From positions 248,001-312,000 of the forward strand of contig NZ_NWSX01000001.1 of assembly GCF_002531825.1 (NCBI RefSeq): a DNA stretch of 64,000 nt, read 5' to 3'. The notes under the pieces are model-generated. The model did not search any database, was not told the origin of the DNA, and was given only the letters and a program-made list of their open reading frames with translations. The DNA is from Rhizobium sp. J15. Its GTDB lineage: Bacteria > Pseudomonadota > Alphaproteobacteria > Rhizobiales > Rhizobiaceae. Shown here in pieces: positions 14,766-25,200 of this stretch; the stretch's first letter is position 1; each line of letters begins with the position of its first letter. Position numbers and translations under genes: made by a program.

Positions 14766-17294
14766 CTATAGTTTTGCAAAGCGCAGCCTCAGGGCATTCG
14801 ATATCACCGAGACGGACGAGAGGCTCATCGCCGCCGCCGCGATCATCGGCGAAAGCAGCAGACCGAAGACCGGGTAAAGCACGCCGGCTGCGACCGGCAC
14901 GCCGAGCGCGTTATAGCCGAAGGCAAACCCCAGATTCTGGCGGATGTTGCGCATCGTCGCCTCCGCCAGCCGTCGTGCCCTGACGATGCCGGTCAGATCG
15001 CCTTTCACCAATGTAATGCCTGCACTTTCCATCGCAACATCGGCGCCGGTGCCCATGGCGATGCCGACATCGGCTGCGGCAAGTGCGGGCGCATCATTGA
15101 TGCCGTCGCCGGCCATGGCGATGACGGCGCCTTTGGCGCGCAACTCGTCGATCAGAGCCTTCTTGCCTTCCGGCAGCACGTCGGCTCGCACCTCGTCGAT
15201 GCCGAGGCTTACCGCCACCGCGCGTGCGGTGCGCTCGTTATCGCCCGTTGCCATGATGATCTTCAGCCCGCTTTCGTGCAGCGCCTTGATGGCAGCTGAA
15301 GTCGTCGGCTTGATCCGGTCGGCAACGGCGACGAGACCGGCAAGCGCGCCGTCGATCGCCACGAACATGACGGTCTTGCCGTCACCGCGCAGGGCTTCGG
15401 TCTTCTCGGAAAGCGGCACCGGATCGATGCCGAGATCGGCAAGCATCGCCGCATTGCCGAGCACCACCGTCGCGCCGCCGGCAAGACCTTGGACACCTTT
15501 GCCGGTCTTGGCTTCGAAGCCGCTCACCTCGACGAAGGCGACACCGCGTTCCCCCGCGCCGGAAACGATCGCTTCGGCGAGCGGATGTTCGGAGCCGCGC
15601 TCCAGGCTCGCCGCAAGCGACAGCAGCCGGCTTTCCTCGATGCCGCTAGAGGCGACCACATCGGTCAATCTCGGCTTGCCCTCGGTCAGGGTGCCGGTCT
15701 TGTCGACGATCAGCGTGTCGACCTTGGAGAAGCGCTCCAGCGCTTCGGCGTCCTTGATCAGTACGCCTTCCCCAGCGCCGCGTCCGGTGGCGATCATGAT
15801 AGACATCGGCGTCGCAAGGCCGAGCGCGCAGGGGCAGGCAATGATCAGAACCGCGACAGCGGCAAGCAGCGCATTTGCCAGGCTCGGCTCCGGGCCGATC
15901 GCGGCCCAGGCAAGGAAGGCAAGGATGGCGACGGCGACCACCGCCGGCACGAAGAAGGCGGATACGCGGTCGACCGCACCCTGGATCGGCGCACGCGAGC
16001 GCTGCGCCTTGGCGACCATGTCGACGATGCGCGACAGCATCGTGTCTGCGCCGACCTTCTCGGCCGTCATGATAAGGGCGCCGTTCTTGTTGATCGTGCC
16101 GCCGGTCAGCGCATCGCCCTTCGATTTTTCGACCGGCAGGGGTTCGCCAGATATCATCGATTCATCGACAGTCGACTGGCCCTCCAGAACGGAGCCGTCC
16201 ACCGGCACCCGTTCGCCGGGGCGCACGCGCAGCCGGTCGCCGGTCTGGATCTCGTCCACCGGCACGTCGTTTTCGCTGCCGTCGGCATAGATGCGCCGCG
16301 CCGTCTTCGGCGCAAGATCGAGCAGGGCGCGGATTGCCGAGCCGGTGCGCTCGCGCGCCTTCAATTCCAGCACCTGGCCGACGAAGACGAGCGCGACGAT
16401 GACGGCTGCCGCTTCGAAGTAAACCGGGACGGCGGCGCCATGGCCACGGAAGCTCATGGGGAAGATATCGGGGGCAAGTGCTGCGACGACGCTATAGACA
16501 TAGGCGGTGCCGACGCCGAGACCGATCAGCGTCCACATATTGGGGCTGCGATTGACGAGAGATGCCCAGGCGCGGCGGAAGAAGGGCAGGGCCGCCCAGA
16601 GCACCACGGGGCTCGCCAGCAGGAGCTCGATATAGGTCGCAAGCGGCTCGCCGATCGCGTCGCGAAGCGGCAGGCCGAGCATCGGCCCCATGCCGAGCGC
16701 GAGCAACGGCACGGCGAGGACTGCGCTCACCCACAGCCGCCGGCTGAAATCGACAAGCTCCGGGTTAGGGCCTTCGTCGGCGGGGGGAACGCCCATCGGT
16801 TCCAGCGCCATGCCGCATTTCGGGCAGTCGCCGGGACGGTCGCTGACGACCTCGGGATGCATCGGGCAAGTATAGAGCGTGCCCTCCGGCGCCGGCTTTG
16901 CCGTAGGGCGCTTGCCGTCGCGATAGGCCGAGGGGGCGGCCTCGAACTTCGCCTGGCAGCCGGCCGAGCAGAAGTAGAACTTCTCGCCTTCGAATTTCAG
17001 GAAATGTTTCGCCGTCGAGCGGTCGACGTTCATGCCGCAGACGGGATCTTTCGCGGTCAAGTAATCCTGCGGCATGGCCGCAAACTTCGTCCGGCAGCTC
17101 TCAGAGCAGAAATGATAGGTGCGGCCCGCATGGTCGAACGATGGCTTGCCGGCCTTCGGATCGACCGTCATGCCGCAGACGGGATCGCGGGTCACCGCGT
17201 TGGCCGCGCTCTCCCGTGGATCATGGCCGCAATGGCAGTGATCGCCACCGTGCGCGTGGTTGTGATGGTGATCGTGTTCGTGCTTGGTATCCAT
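14766..17294 (-). CDS. actP: Cu(I)-exporting P1B-type ATPase ActP/CopA
   Basis: 842 aa. The N-terminus is His-rich (residues 1-24), then come two YHS metal domains (about 36-80, DPVCGMTVD...FCSESC; about 82-124, DPVCGMNVD...FCSAGC) and a heavy-metal-binding module [20 protein letters not shown] (about 141-160). Eight membrane helices follow, with the CPC ion motif at 487-489, phosphorylated Asp531 in [18 protein letters not shown] and [10 protein letters not shown]. It exports Cu(I) from the cytoplasm. Classical GMTCxxC domains are absent and replaced by the YHS pair. It is driven by the HmrR-type promoter at 17330-17360. Confidence 0.93.
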   Translation of the reverse strand: MDTKHEHDHHHNHAHGGDHCHCGHDPRESAANAVTRDPVCGMTVDPKAGKPSFDHAGRTYHFCSESCRTKFAAMPQDYLTAKDPVCGMNVDRSTAKHFLKFEGEKFYFCSAGCQAKFEAAPSAYRDGKRPTAKPAPEGTLYTCPMHPEVVSDRPGDCPKCGMALEPMGVPPADEGPNPELVDFSRRLWVSAVLAVPLLALGMGPMLGLPLRDAIGEPLATYIELLLASPVVLWAALPFFRRAWASLVNRSPNMWTLIGLGVGTAYVYSVVAALAPDIFPMSFRGHGAAVPVYFEAAAVIVALVFVGQVLELKARERTGSAIRALLDLAPKTARRIYADGSENDVPVDEIQTGDRLRVRPGERVPVDGSVLEGQSTVDESMISGEPLPVEKSKGDALTGGTINKNGALIMTAEKVGADTMLSRIVDMVAKAQRSRAPIQGAVDRVSAFFVPAVVAVAILAFLAWAAIGPEPSLANALLAAVAVLIIACPCALGLATPMSIMIATGRGAGEGVLIKDAEALERFSKVDTLIVDKTGTLTEGKPRLTDVVASSGIEESRLLSLAASLERGSEHPLAEAIVSGAGERGVAFVEVSGFEAKTGKGVQGLAGGATVVLGNAAMLADLGIDPVPLSEKTEALRGDGKTVMFVAIDGALAGLVAVADRIKPTTSAAIKALHESGLKIIMATGDNERTARAVAVSLGIDEVRADVLPEGKKALIDELRAKGAVIAMAGDGINDAPALAAADVGIAMGTGADVAMESAGITLVKGDLTGIVRARRLAEATMRNIRQNLGFAFGYNALGVPVAAGVLYPVFGLLLSPMIAAAAMSLSSVSVISNALRLRFAKL

Positions 17295-17329
17295 GACTAT
17301 CTCCTGTGCCCCAGGGGCAGCTGGATAGG

Positions 17330-17360
17330 CTTATCCACCTTCCAGCAACTGGAAGGTCAA
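17330..17360 (-). promoter_or_regulatory. HmrR/CueR-dependent promoter of actP
   Basis: On the minus strand -35 TTGACC (17360-17355) and -10 GATAAG (17335-17330) are 19 bp apart. The long spacer holds the perfect dyad ACCTTCC-N7-GGAAGGT (17337-17357). This is the canonical CueR/HmrR box (compare E. coli copA), positioned 36 bp before actP. Confidence 0.92.
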
Positions 17361-17410
17361 GCACTAATTTGGAGAGTCGAATTTTTTAATCGTATGGGGA
17401 GGTCCGACGC

Positions 17411-20020
17411 TCAGATCGGGCTGATCAGCCCGACCGGCTGGCTTCCGAGCAAGGCGGCAACCGAGATGCTGCCTCCCGGTTCGCTCGTCTTTCCCGTTAC
17501 CAGATCCGCCTTCAATCCGTGAAGAGGGGAGGGGATGGCGATCGCCGTATCCTCCCAGAATTCCGGACCGGCGAAGAGCACGCCGGGATCGAGCCAGCCG
17601 AACATCAGCCGCGGCGCCACGGTGATTGCGAACTCGCTGTTGTGTACCCGGGCGAAAGCGAGGAGATGGTCGCGCCGGCTGCCGGTCGCTTTCAGCGGCA
17701 GGTAATCGCCTTTTGCGAAAAGCGCGGGATGGCGCTGGCGCAGCTGCAGGCCGATGCTGACGAGGCGCTGCTTCAATGCCGCCGCCTGCAGCTTGGCGAT
17801 CGGTCCCGCTTCGTCAAGCCAGGCCATCAGCCGTTCATGCTCGGCCGGCCGGCGGTTGTCGGGATCGACGAGGCTGAAATCGAAACCCTCCGCGCCCTGG
17901 TAGATATCGGGAATGCCGGGAGCGGTCAGCTTGAGGAGTGTCTGCGACAGGCTGTTGAGATAACCTGCGGCGATGAAGGGCTGCAGCACTCTTTCGAAAT
18001 CCTCGAGAAAGGCGTCATTTTCGGGCGACACCAACGCCGCCGCATAACTGGTGACGGCTTCCTCATAAACGTTATCCTGTTCCAGCCAGCCACTGCGCAG
18101 TTTCGCTTCGCGCACCGCCTTTCTCGCATAATCGGTAAAGCGCTCGCGAAGCTCTTCCGTCTGCCCTCTGTCGAAATCCTCCGGCCAGACGCCGGCCAGC
18201 GCCTGATAGAGCATCCATTCGACATTCGGCTCCGGAGCCGCGCCGTCCGGCAGATCCTTGAGCCAGGACCGGTTCAATTCACGCCAGCGTGCTACTGCCT
18301 GCACGAAAACATCCGCACCTTCGCTCAGCGTGTAGAGCCTTGCACGCCCATCCTCGCCGCGTTTGGTGTCATGGGTGGCGCTTGCCGAGAGGCCAAGCGG
18401 CTGCAGCCGCGCGCGTTCGGCCATCCGGCGATGGAAACCCTCGGGACCTTCAGGCGTCCTGCCCGGTTCGCCGCCCACCTCGTTGGCGCCAAGCAGCCTG
18501 TTGTAGCGATAAAAGAGCGTATCTTCCGTCGCCTTTGCCATGACAGGCCCGCTCAGCTGCTGGAAACGGATGCGGAACTCGTGGGCCGCATCGCCTTCAA
18601 CCTTGCCTTCGAGAAGCATCAGCACTTGGTCGAGCGCCCGTCGATCATCGAGCTGTGCGGTGGCCTGCGATGCGGTCGCGGCCAGCACTGCGGAATCCTG
18701 CCAGGAGAGCGGGCCGCCGTCGCCATAGGTGCGGTAGACCGGAAAGGCGATCAGCAGTTCCCGCAATGCGCCGGCGATCTCGTCTCTTTTTTCCTCGGGA
18801 AAGATGCCGGCGGCAATCGACACCAGTCTGTCGGTCTCGCCTACGAAATTGCGTTCCACCATTAGCCGCTTGGCGATCCGCCGGCTCCCTTCGAGATCGC
18901 CGGCTTCGCCGGCGATGCTGCGATAGGCATCGTCCAATATGCACAGTCCGCCGCCATCGATGAAGAGGTCACTGATCGCGGCAATGAACTCATATCCCGT
19001 GGTGCCGGCGACCGGCCAGCTCTCCGGCAGAATCTCACTTGCCCCGAGGATCTTTTCCACCACGATATAAATGTCCGGCCCAGCCGCCGTCCGCAGCCGG
19101 TCGAGATAGGCTTTCGGCCCTGCCAGCCCATCGACATGGTCGATGCGCAGACCCTGCACCTTGCCCTGGCGCACCAGTTCGAGCACCAGCCGATGCATGT
19201 CCTCGAACACCGGCGGATTTTCGACGCGCGTGCCGACCAGCCCGGTCACCTCGAAAAAACGGCGATAGCTCAGATGCCGGGCCGCCTCTTTCCAGTAGGT
19301 CAGCCGCCAACGCTGCGCTTCATGCAGGCTTCTGAGAAAATCGCGATCGGCGGAGATGTCGTCGAGCTTCTGCCGCAGGACCGCCCGGTCGCCGCCTTCG
19401 AACAGGATGTCGCGCATCGCGCGGTGGAAATCCTCGCCTGACGTGACGGCGGCGGCCTCCGCCATTCTCGTCGCAACCGGATCGTCGAGCCGGTTGGCAA
19501 GCGCCCCGTAGCTGCCGGGGTTCAGCGGCAGGAGTGTTTCGAAATAGGCAAAGGCGAAACTGCCGTGGGTTTCATCGAGCGCCACGCGCAGTTCGCCGGC
19601 GTCGAGCGCGCGATCGAAATCCTGGCCGAGCTGCGGCAGGGTCAGCGGCTCGCTCCAGTCGATGTCGAAGTGACCGGCATAGGCGCTCTGCCGGCCGAAT
19701 GCCAGGACGTCGCGCCACCAGGCATTTTCCGGCGAGGCGGCCATATGGTTCGGGACGATGTCGAGGATCAGCCCCATGCCTGCCGAAGCCAGGCTTTCCG
19801 TCAGCCGGTCGAATCCTGCGCGGCCGCCGAGAGACGGGTCGATCTCGTTGGTGTCGGTAACGTCATAGCCGTGGGGAGAGCCGGTGACGGCGGTAAAGAT
19901 CGGTGAGGCGTAGAGATGGCTGATGCCGAGCGTCTTCAGATAGGGAACGAGGCCGCAGGCGCGATCGAAGGTCATGCCGTTGCGGAATTGTATCCGGTAG
20001 GTCGCTGTCGGAAGTGTCAT
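17411..20020 (-). CDS. treY: Malto-oligosyltrehalose synthase TreY
   Basis: 869 aa glycoside hydrolase family 13 enzyme. The N-terminus ATYRIQFRNGMTFDRACGLV is typical of TreY, and the catalytic region shows LRIDHVDGLAGP (nucleophile Asp) and IVVEKILGASEIL (general acid Glu). It turns the reducing-end maltose of a malto-oligosaccharide into a terminal trehalose unit inside the cell; TreZ then releases trehalose. No treZ or glgX lies in the window, so partners must be elsewhere. It is followed by the actP promoter region with no clear terminator. Confidence 0.92.
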   Translation of the reverse strand: MTLPTATYRIQFRNGMTFDRACGLVPYLKTLGISHLYASPIFTAVTGSPHGYDVTDTNEIDPSLGGRAGFDRLTESLASAGMGLILDIVPNHMAASPENAWWRDVLAFGRQSAYAGHFDIDWSEPLTLPQLGQDFDRALDAGELRVALDETHGSFAFAYFETLLPLNPGSYGALANRLDDPVATRMAEAAAVTSGEDFHRAMRDILFEGGDRAVLRQKLDDISADRDFLRSLHEAQRWRLTYWKEAARHLSYRRFFEVTGLVGTRVENPPVFEDMHRLVLELVRQGKVQGLRIDHVDGLAGPKAYLDRLRTAAGPDIYIVVEKILGASEILPESWPVAGTTGYEFIAAISDLFIDGGGLCILDDAYRSIAGEAGDLEGSRRIAKRLMVERNFVGETDRLVSIAAGIFPEEKRDEIAGALRELLIAFPVYRTYGDGGPLSWQDSAVLAATASQATAQLDDRRALDQVLMLLEGKVEGDAAHEFRIRFQQLSGPVMAKATEDTLFYRYNRLLGANEVGGEPGRTPEGPEGFHRRMAERARLQPLGLSASATHDTKRGEDGRARLYTLSEGADVFVQAVARWRELNRSWLKDLPDGAAPEPNVEWMLYQALAGVWPEDFDRGQTEELRERFTDYARKAVREAKLRSGWLEQDNVYEEAVTSYAAALVSPENDAFLEDFERVLQPFIAAGYLNSLSQTLLKLTAPGIPDIYQGAEGFDFSLVDPDNRRPAEHERLMAWLDEAGPIAKLQAAALKQRLVSIGLQLRQRHPALFAKGDYLPLKATGSRRDHLLAFARVHNSEFAITVAPRLMFGWLDPGVLFAGPEFWEDTAIAIPSPLHGLKADLVTGKTSEPGGSISVAALLGSQPVGLISPI

Positions 20021-20082
20021 GAGGCCGTCTGACGTTGGAGGGAGACCCTCTCCAACGGTTGTGTCCGGGCTTTGGTTCCATT

Positions 20083-20128
20083 ACAGCGCCGCGCGTCTCA
20101 TCAGACGCGCAAAGGACGTAACACTTTG
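20083..20128. repeat. Rhizobial short palindromic repeat, copy A
   Basis: CAGCGCCGCGCGTC-N4-GACGCGCAAAGGACG followed by TAACACTTTG. The core is a 9-base stem GCGCGTCTN.../GACGCGC. Related copies are at 31951-32000 and 54572-54612. I recognise it as a common rhizobial intergenic palindrome. Here it lies between pbpC and treY. Confidence 0.7.
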
Positions 20129-20133
20129 ATGGG

Positions 20134-22215
20134 TTAGTCGATGAAAACGCCGACACTTGCGGCGCGGCCGGCCGAATCGATGACGGTGAGTTTCGAATAG
20201 CCGCCGCCGTCCGGCAGCCATTGCTGTGTGCGCCGGCGCGAGAGATCCGGCAGCGGCTTGCCATTGGCAAGCCAGCGGAAGGGCGCGCGGCCGCCCTGCA
20301 GCTTCAGCTGAAGCGGCGACAGGTCGCCGCCTTTCGCGCCGAGATCGATATGCGCGCCCTCGGGCGGATAGACGATCTGAGGCGCGGCCTCGCGGCCGGA
20401 GGCGACGAGCAGGCCGCTGGCGTTGAGCGCGAAACGCCGCTGGCTGATCGGCAGCTCGGATTGGGCGATGCGCACGGCACCGGCGGGCGGACGCGGCAGC
20501 GGCGTCGTCGCGATGTCTGACTTGGCGAAGCCCTCGAAGAGAATCGGCGCTGCGGTGCCATAGCCGGTCAGGCCCGGCACGGCGCCGTTATCGGGCCGTC
20601 CGACCCAGACGCCGAGCACATAGCGCCCGTCATAGCCGACCGACCAGGCGTCGCGGTAGCCGTAGCTCGTGCCGGTCTTGTAGGCGACGCCGCGCTGGGC
20701 CGCGCCGGCGGGAGGAATGACGCCGGAGAGGATATCGGCGACGTTCCATACTGCAACCGGCTCCAGCATCGGCTCGCCGTCGATCTTGCCGGGTACGCCG
20801 GTGATCCCGTCCCCGAGCCTTGCCGGCTGGCCGCGATTGGCGAGAGCCGTGTAGAGCTGCACCAGATCCTTCAGCGTGATGCCGACGCCGCCGAGGCCGA
20901 TCGCAAGCCCCGGCGTCTCATTCGGCGGCAAAGCCGGGCGCACCTCGGCGCGACGGAAACGTACCAGCAGCCGCGATGGCCCGACGGCGTCGAGCAGCTT
21001 GACGGCCGGCACGTTCAGCGAAAGCTGCAGTGCCTCGCGCACCGTGACGTCGCCCTGATAGCTCATATCGAAATTGCGCGGCCGATAGCCGAAGAAATCG
21101 GCGGGCCGGTCCTCGATGATCGTCTCCTGGGAGACGAGACCCTGCTCGAAAGCGAGGCCGTAGATGAAGGGCTTCAGTGTCGAGCCCGGCGAACGGTTGA
21201 CGCGCGTCATGTCGATCCAGCCGGAGCGGCTGGTGTCGAAATAATCGGCCGAGCCGACCTCGCCGACGATCTCACCCGTCTGAGCATCCGCCATCACCAT
21301 GGCAAGCGACAGCTTCGGCCCGAGCTTCATGGCCGCTGCCCGCGCGACCGACTCCAGGCCCTGCTGCACCTGTTTCTTCAATGTCGTCTGGTGTTTGAGG
21401 ACCGCAGGCTGCTTGCGAACGGCCGTCTCGGCGAGGTGGGCGGCGAGCGCCGGCAATTGCATGCGCCGCGACGGAATGGCGACCCCCTCGGCCCGCTCCG
21501 CCTCGCCATCGCCGACGGCCTCGGCCACCGCAACGCGGTCGAGCACCCGCCGGCGCGCTTCCTCCGCCGCCTTGAGATTGCGGTCCGGCCGGCGCCGTTC
21601 CGGCAATTGCGGCAGGGCGACGAGCAGCGCTGCCTCGGCGACCGTCAGGCGGCGCGGCTCCTTGCCGAAATAGGCAAGGCTTGCGGCGCGCACGCCTTCG
21701 AGATTGCCGCCATAGGGTGCGTGGGTGAGATAGAGGTCGAGGATCTGTTCCTTGGTCAGCCGCCGCTCGATCTGCACCGCCCGCGCAAGCTGCAGCAGCT
21801 TTGCCGAGAGCGTCCGTTCCGGGCGCGGCTCGATCAGCCGCGCCACCTGCATCGAAAGCGTCGAGGCGCCGGAGACGATGCGGCCATTGCTGACGAATTG
21901 CAGGCTCGCGCGCCCGAGCGCCCAAGGGTCGACGCCGCCGTGGCTGTAGAAGCGCTGGTCTTCATAGGCGATCAGCATGCGCAGGAATTGCGGATCGACG
22001 TCAGATGCCGACGTCTTCAGCCGCCAGCGGCCCTCCGACGTCGCAAAGGCGCGCAGCAACTGGCCGTCGGCATCCAGCACCTCGGCTGAGACCACATCCG
22101 CCTTCTCCAGCGGCGGCGGAAAGGCCCGGTCGGCGGCGTCGAGCGCAAGCAGACCCGCGCCGGCGAGAACGACGCCGGCGGCGGATCCGATCGCAAACTT
22201 GCGCCACAGCCCCAT
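20134..22215 (-). CDS. pbpC: Penicillin-binding protein 1C
   Basis: 693 aa bifunctional class A PBP. An N-terminal anchor (residues 5-27) is followed by a GT51 domain with the catalytic EDQRFYSHGGVDPWALGRA. The transpeptidase has Ser345-T-L-K348 (SPGSTLKPF), SLN (LSLNVPAVK) and KTG (YKTGTSYGYRD). The C-terminal domain (YPPEGAHIDL..., WLPDGGGYSKLTVIDSAG) is the BiPBP-C module. The ATG overlaps the A2M stop by 1 nt (TAATG), so the two are co-translated. PBP1C is thought to repair peptidoglycan where A2M traps invading proteases. Confidence 0.93.
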   Translation of the reverse strand: MGLWRKFAIGSAAGVVLAGAGLLALDAADRAFPPPLEKADVVSAEVLDADGQLLRAFATSEGRWRLKTSASDVDPQFLRMLIAYEDQRFYSHGGVDPWALGRASLQFVSNGRIVSGASTLSMQVARLIEPRPERTLSAKLLQLARAVQIERRLTKEQILDLYLTHAPYGGNLEGVRAASLAYFGKEPRRLTVAEAALLVALPQLPERRRPDRNLKAAEEARRRVLDRVAVAEAVGDGEAERAEGVAIPSRRMQLPALAAHLAETAVRKQPAVLKHQTTLKKQVQQGLESVARAAAMKLGPKLSLAMVMADAQTGEIVGEVGSADYFDTSRSGWIDMTRVNRSPGSTLKPFIYGLAFEQGLVSQETIIEDRPADFFGYRPRNFDMSYQGDVTVREALQLSLNVPAVKLLDAVGPSRLLVRFRRAEVRPALPPNETPGLAIGLGGVGITLKDLVQLYTALANRGQPARLGDGITGVPGKIDGEPMLEPVAVWNVADILSGVIPPAGAAQRGVAYKTGTSYGYRDAWSVGYDGRYVLGVWVGRPDNGAVPGLTGYGTAAPILFEGFAKSDIATTPLPRPPAGAVRIAQSELPISQRRFALNASGLLVASGREAAPQIVYPPEGAHIDLGAKGGDLSPLQLKLQGGRAPFRWLANGKPLPDLSRRRTQQWLPDGGGYSKLTVIDSAGRAASVGVFID

Positions 22216-25200
22216 TATTGTGCTGCCATGACCTCCATCTTGCCGGTCGCCGTGCGGGCCGAAAGCTCGGGCCTGTACATGTCCTCGACGGTTGCCGCCG
22301 GATGATCGTAGGTGCCGGGTGTGACGGCGCGCACGACATAGGCGACATTGAACTCGCGATCGTCGCCCGAGGCGCGGTTGAAGGCGGCGACGAAGCGATC
22401 ATAGCGGAATTCGGTATGGGCGGCGGAGATCTCGCCGATCCAGTCGAAATTCGTCATCTGGGCGCTGTCGACGAGGTTCGGATTGTCGATCTCGAAGCCG
22501 GCGGGCAGAAGATCGGTGATGACGATGCGCGAGGGCCAGTCGTTGGTCTCCCGCACATGGATGACGACGACATAGCGCTCGTTCTGCTTCGCTTCGCTGA
22601 CATTCGCCTGTTCGCCGTCGAGCGTGTAGTAGCTGCGCTCGATGGTGAAGCCGTCGCCGCCGGCCGGCAGCGGCACGGTCGGGGCGGCAACGGTGGTGAC
22701 GACAGCCGAAACCGCGTCGTTGGTCTGGTTGGTCAGCGTCAGCGGATGGCCGGCCAGTGCATCGCCGGTCATGCGCGCCATGTAGGCGCCGGTGTGTGCC
22801 GCGCCGTTGACGTCGATTTTCAGCCCGTCATCGCCGCCCTGGATGGCGCGCGCGGCAAGCAGCATCCAGGTCTCTTCCTGGGTGCTCTTATATTTGCTGC
22901 GCCCCCATTCCTTGGCCACGGCCTTGGAGAGCTCCGGGATGACCGGCGGTACCGGCCGGCTTTCGGCCGCCAGCGCCAGGATCGCGGCGCCGTCGCGCAG
23001 GATCGTGCCGTAGTCGGTGCGCGAGAGGTTGACGCGCGACACCATCGATTGCTCCGACATCTGCAGCGCATCGAGGAAGATGTTCTTCGAACGCTGCGCA
23101 TCGCCGTAAAGCGCCAGTGCGGCGGCGATATGCGCCTTGGCGAGCGGCGTCGGGAAGTCGTTGATCATCGTATCGGCATAGTAGCGCAGATCGCTGATCG
23201 CGGCCTTCTTGTTGCGGGCCAGGACGTAGACGGCATAGGCGATCTGATCGCCCTGTCCCTTGATGTCGGTGGTGTAGGACAGCACGTTCTGCAGGTTTTC
23301 CAGCGCCTGCACGAAAGCTCTTTCCGGCACGTCGTATTTCTGCTCGCGGGCCCGCGTCAGGAAATCGGTAACGTAGGAATCGAGCCAGACATCGCCCGAG
23401 TCAGGACCCCAGAGGCCGAAGCTGCCGGCGGATGCCTGATAGGAAAGCACGCGGTAGATCGCATCCTGCACGCGCTGGCGCACGTCGTCATCGTTTTCGA
23501 TGCCGGCCTGCTTCGCCACTTCGGCAAGGTAGAGCAGCGGCAGCGCGCGGCTGGTGGTCTGCTCGGCGCAGCCGAAGGGATAGCGGTCGAGCGTCATCAG
23601 CAGTGCGGGGATATCGAAAGCGGCCGAACGCGTGACGTTGACGCTGATCGAGGCGCCGGGCAGCACGCTGTCGGCCAAGAGGTTCTTGTCGACAGTGAGC
23701 TTCGCCCCGGGCTTGAGCGCCAGCACCCTGCGCTGGGTGATCGGCAAGGAGGCCGGGCGCACCGGCACATCGACCGTCTGGTCGAGCGAAAGGCCGGAAG
23801 CGTCGGAAAGGTTGATCGAGACGCTGCCGGCGCCCGGCTGCTTGCCGACAAGCGACAGCGTCAGCTCGGATTTGGCGCCGGCCTCGAGGCGGATCGTCTG
23901 CGAGGCGGAAGCCTGTTCGATGCCGACCGCGTCGTTGCCGGTCAGCTGCAGCGTGTAGTCGCCGGCCGGGGCATCGGTGTTGGCGATGTCGAGACGCAGA
24001 TTGGCCTTGTCGCCGGGGGTGAGAAATTTCGGCAGGCTCGCGGTGACCACGACCGGATCGCGGATAATGACATCCTTGACGCCGTGGCCGACGCCGCTCT
24101 TCGACCAGGCGACCGCCATGACGCGCGCCGTGCCGTTGAATTGCGGAATGTCGAAGGAGACATTGGCCTTGCCTTCGGCGTCGAGCTTTACCGGACCGGA
24201 GAAGAACGCGACGAGCTTCTGTGTCGGCGGGCTTGACTGCAGCGCCACGGCGCCGCCGTCGCCACCGGTCCTGAGCTTGCCGGTTACACCAAGCGAGCCG
24301 TCGATCAGGCGGCCGTAGAGGTCACGGATTTCAAGGCCGAGCTGCCGCTGGCCGAAATACCAGTCCTCAGGGTTCGGCGGCTCGTAGCGCGTCAGGTTGA
24401 GAATGCCGACATCGACGGCGGCAACCGTCACATAGGCATCCTCGTTGGCACCGGCCCCCGTCACTTGCAAGCCGATATTCAACGGGCCGCGCGGCAGCAT
24501 CTTTTCCGGCGTGTCGAGCGCCACCTGCAGCGCCCGCTGCTCGGGATCGACCTTCAGCCATTTGATGCCGATCGAGCGCATCGGCATATGGCTGTCCTGC
24601 GCATCGCCGGGGCGGAAGAGTGTCGCGGTCACATAGGCGCCGGCACCCCAATCAGCCGTGACGGGGATATCGACCTCGCCGCCGGTCTCGCCGATCGTGG
24701 CGCTCTGCACGGCGACCAGCTTTTCGGTTCCGGCCGTCACCATCAGCTCGCCGCCATAGCGCGAGGTAACTTTCAGTTTGGCCGTCTCGCCGACCTTATA
24801 GCTGTCCTTATCGAGGGCGATTTCCAGCCCGTCGGGTGTTTCGGTGGAAGTCGAGGCCACGAACCAGCCGGCCTCGAATTCGACGCTGGAGGTGGGGCCG
24901 TCGGCATCCGGGCTTTCGACTTCGAGGCGGTAGCGGCCCCAGGTCACCGGCACGGAGATCTTGCCGCCGTCCATCGTCGCGTCGACGCTGCCGTTGGAGA
25001 TCTGCTCGGCGGTGTAGACCGGCTCGTATTTCCATGCCGTGCCCTCGCGATACCACTGGTATTCGCGGTTGAGGCTGTAGAACTTCCAGCGCAGGCCCTT
25101 CGTCTCCTGCTTCCCACCGTCGGCATCGACGCCGATCACCGTGAAATTGGCGATCGAATTCTCCGGCAGATCGTCGGAAAATTCCGGCTTGATGCCGATC

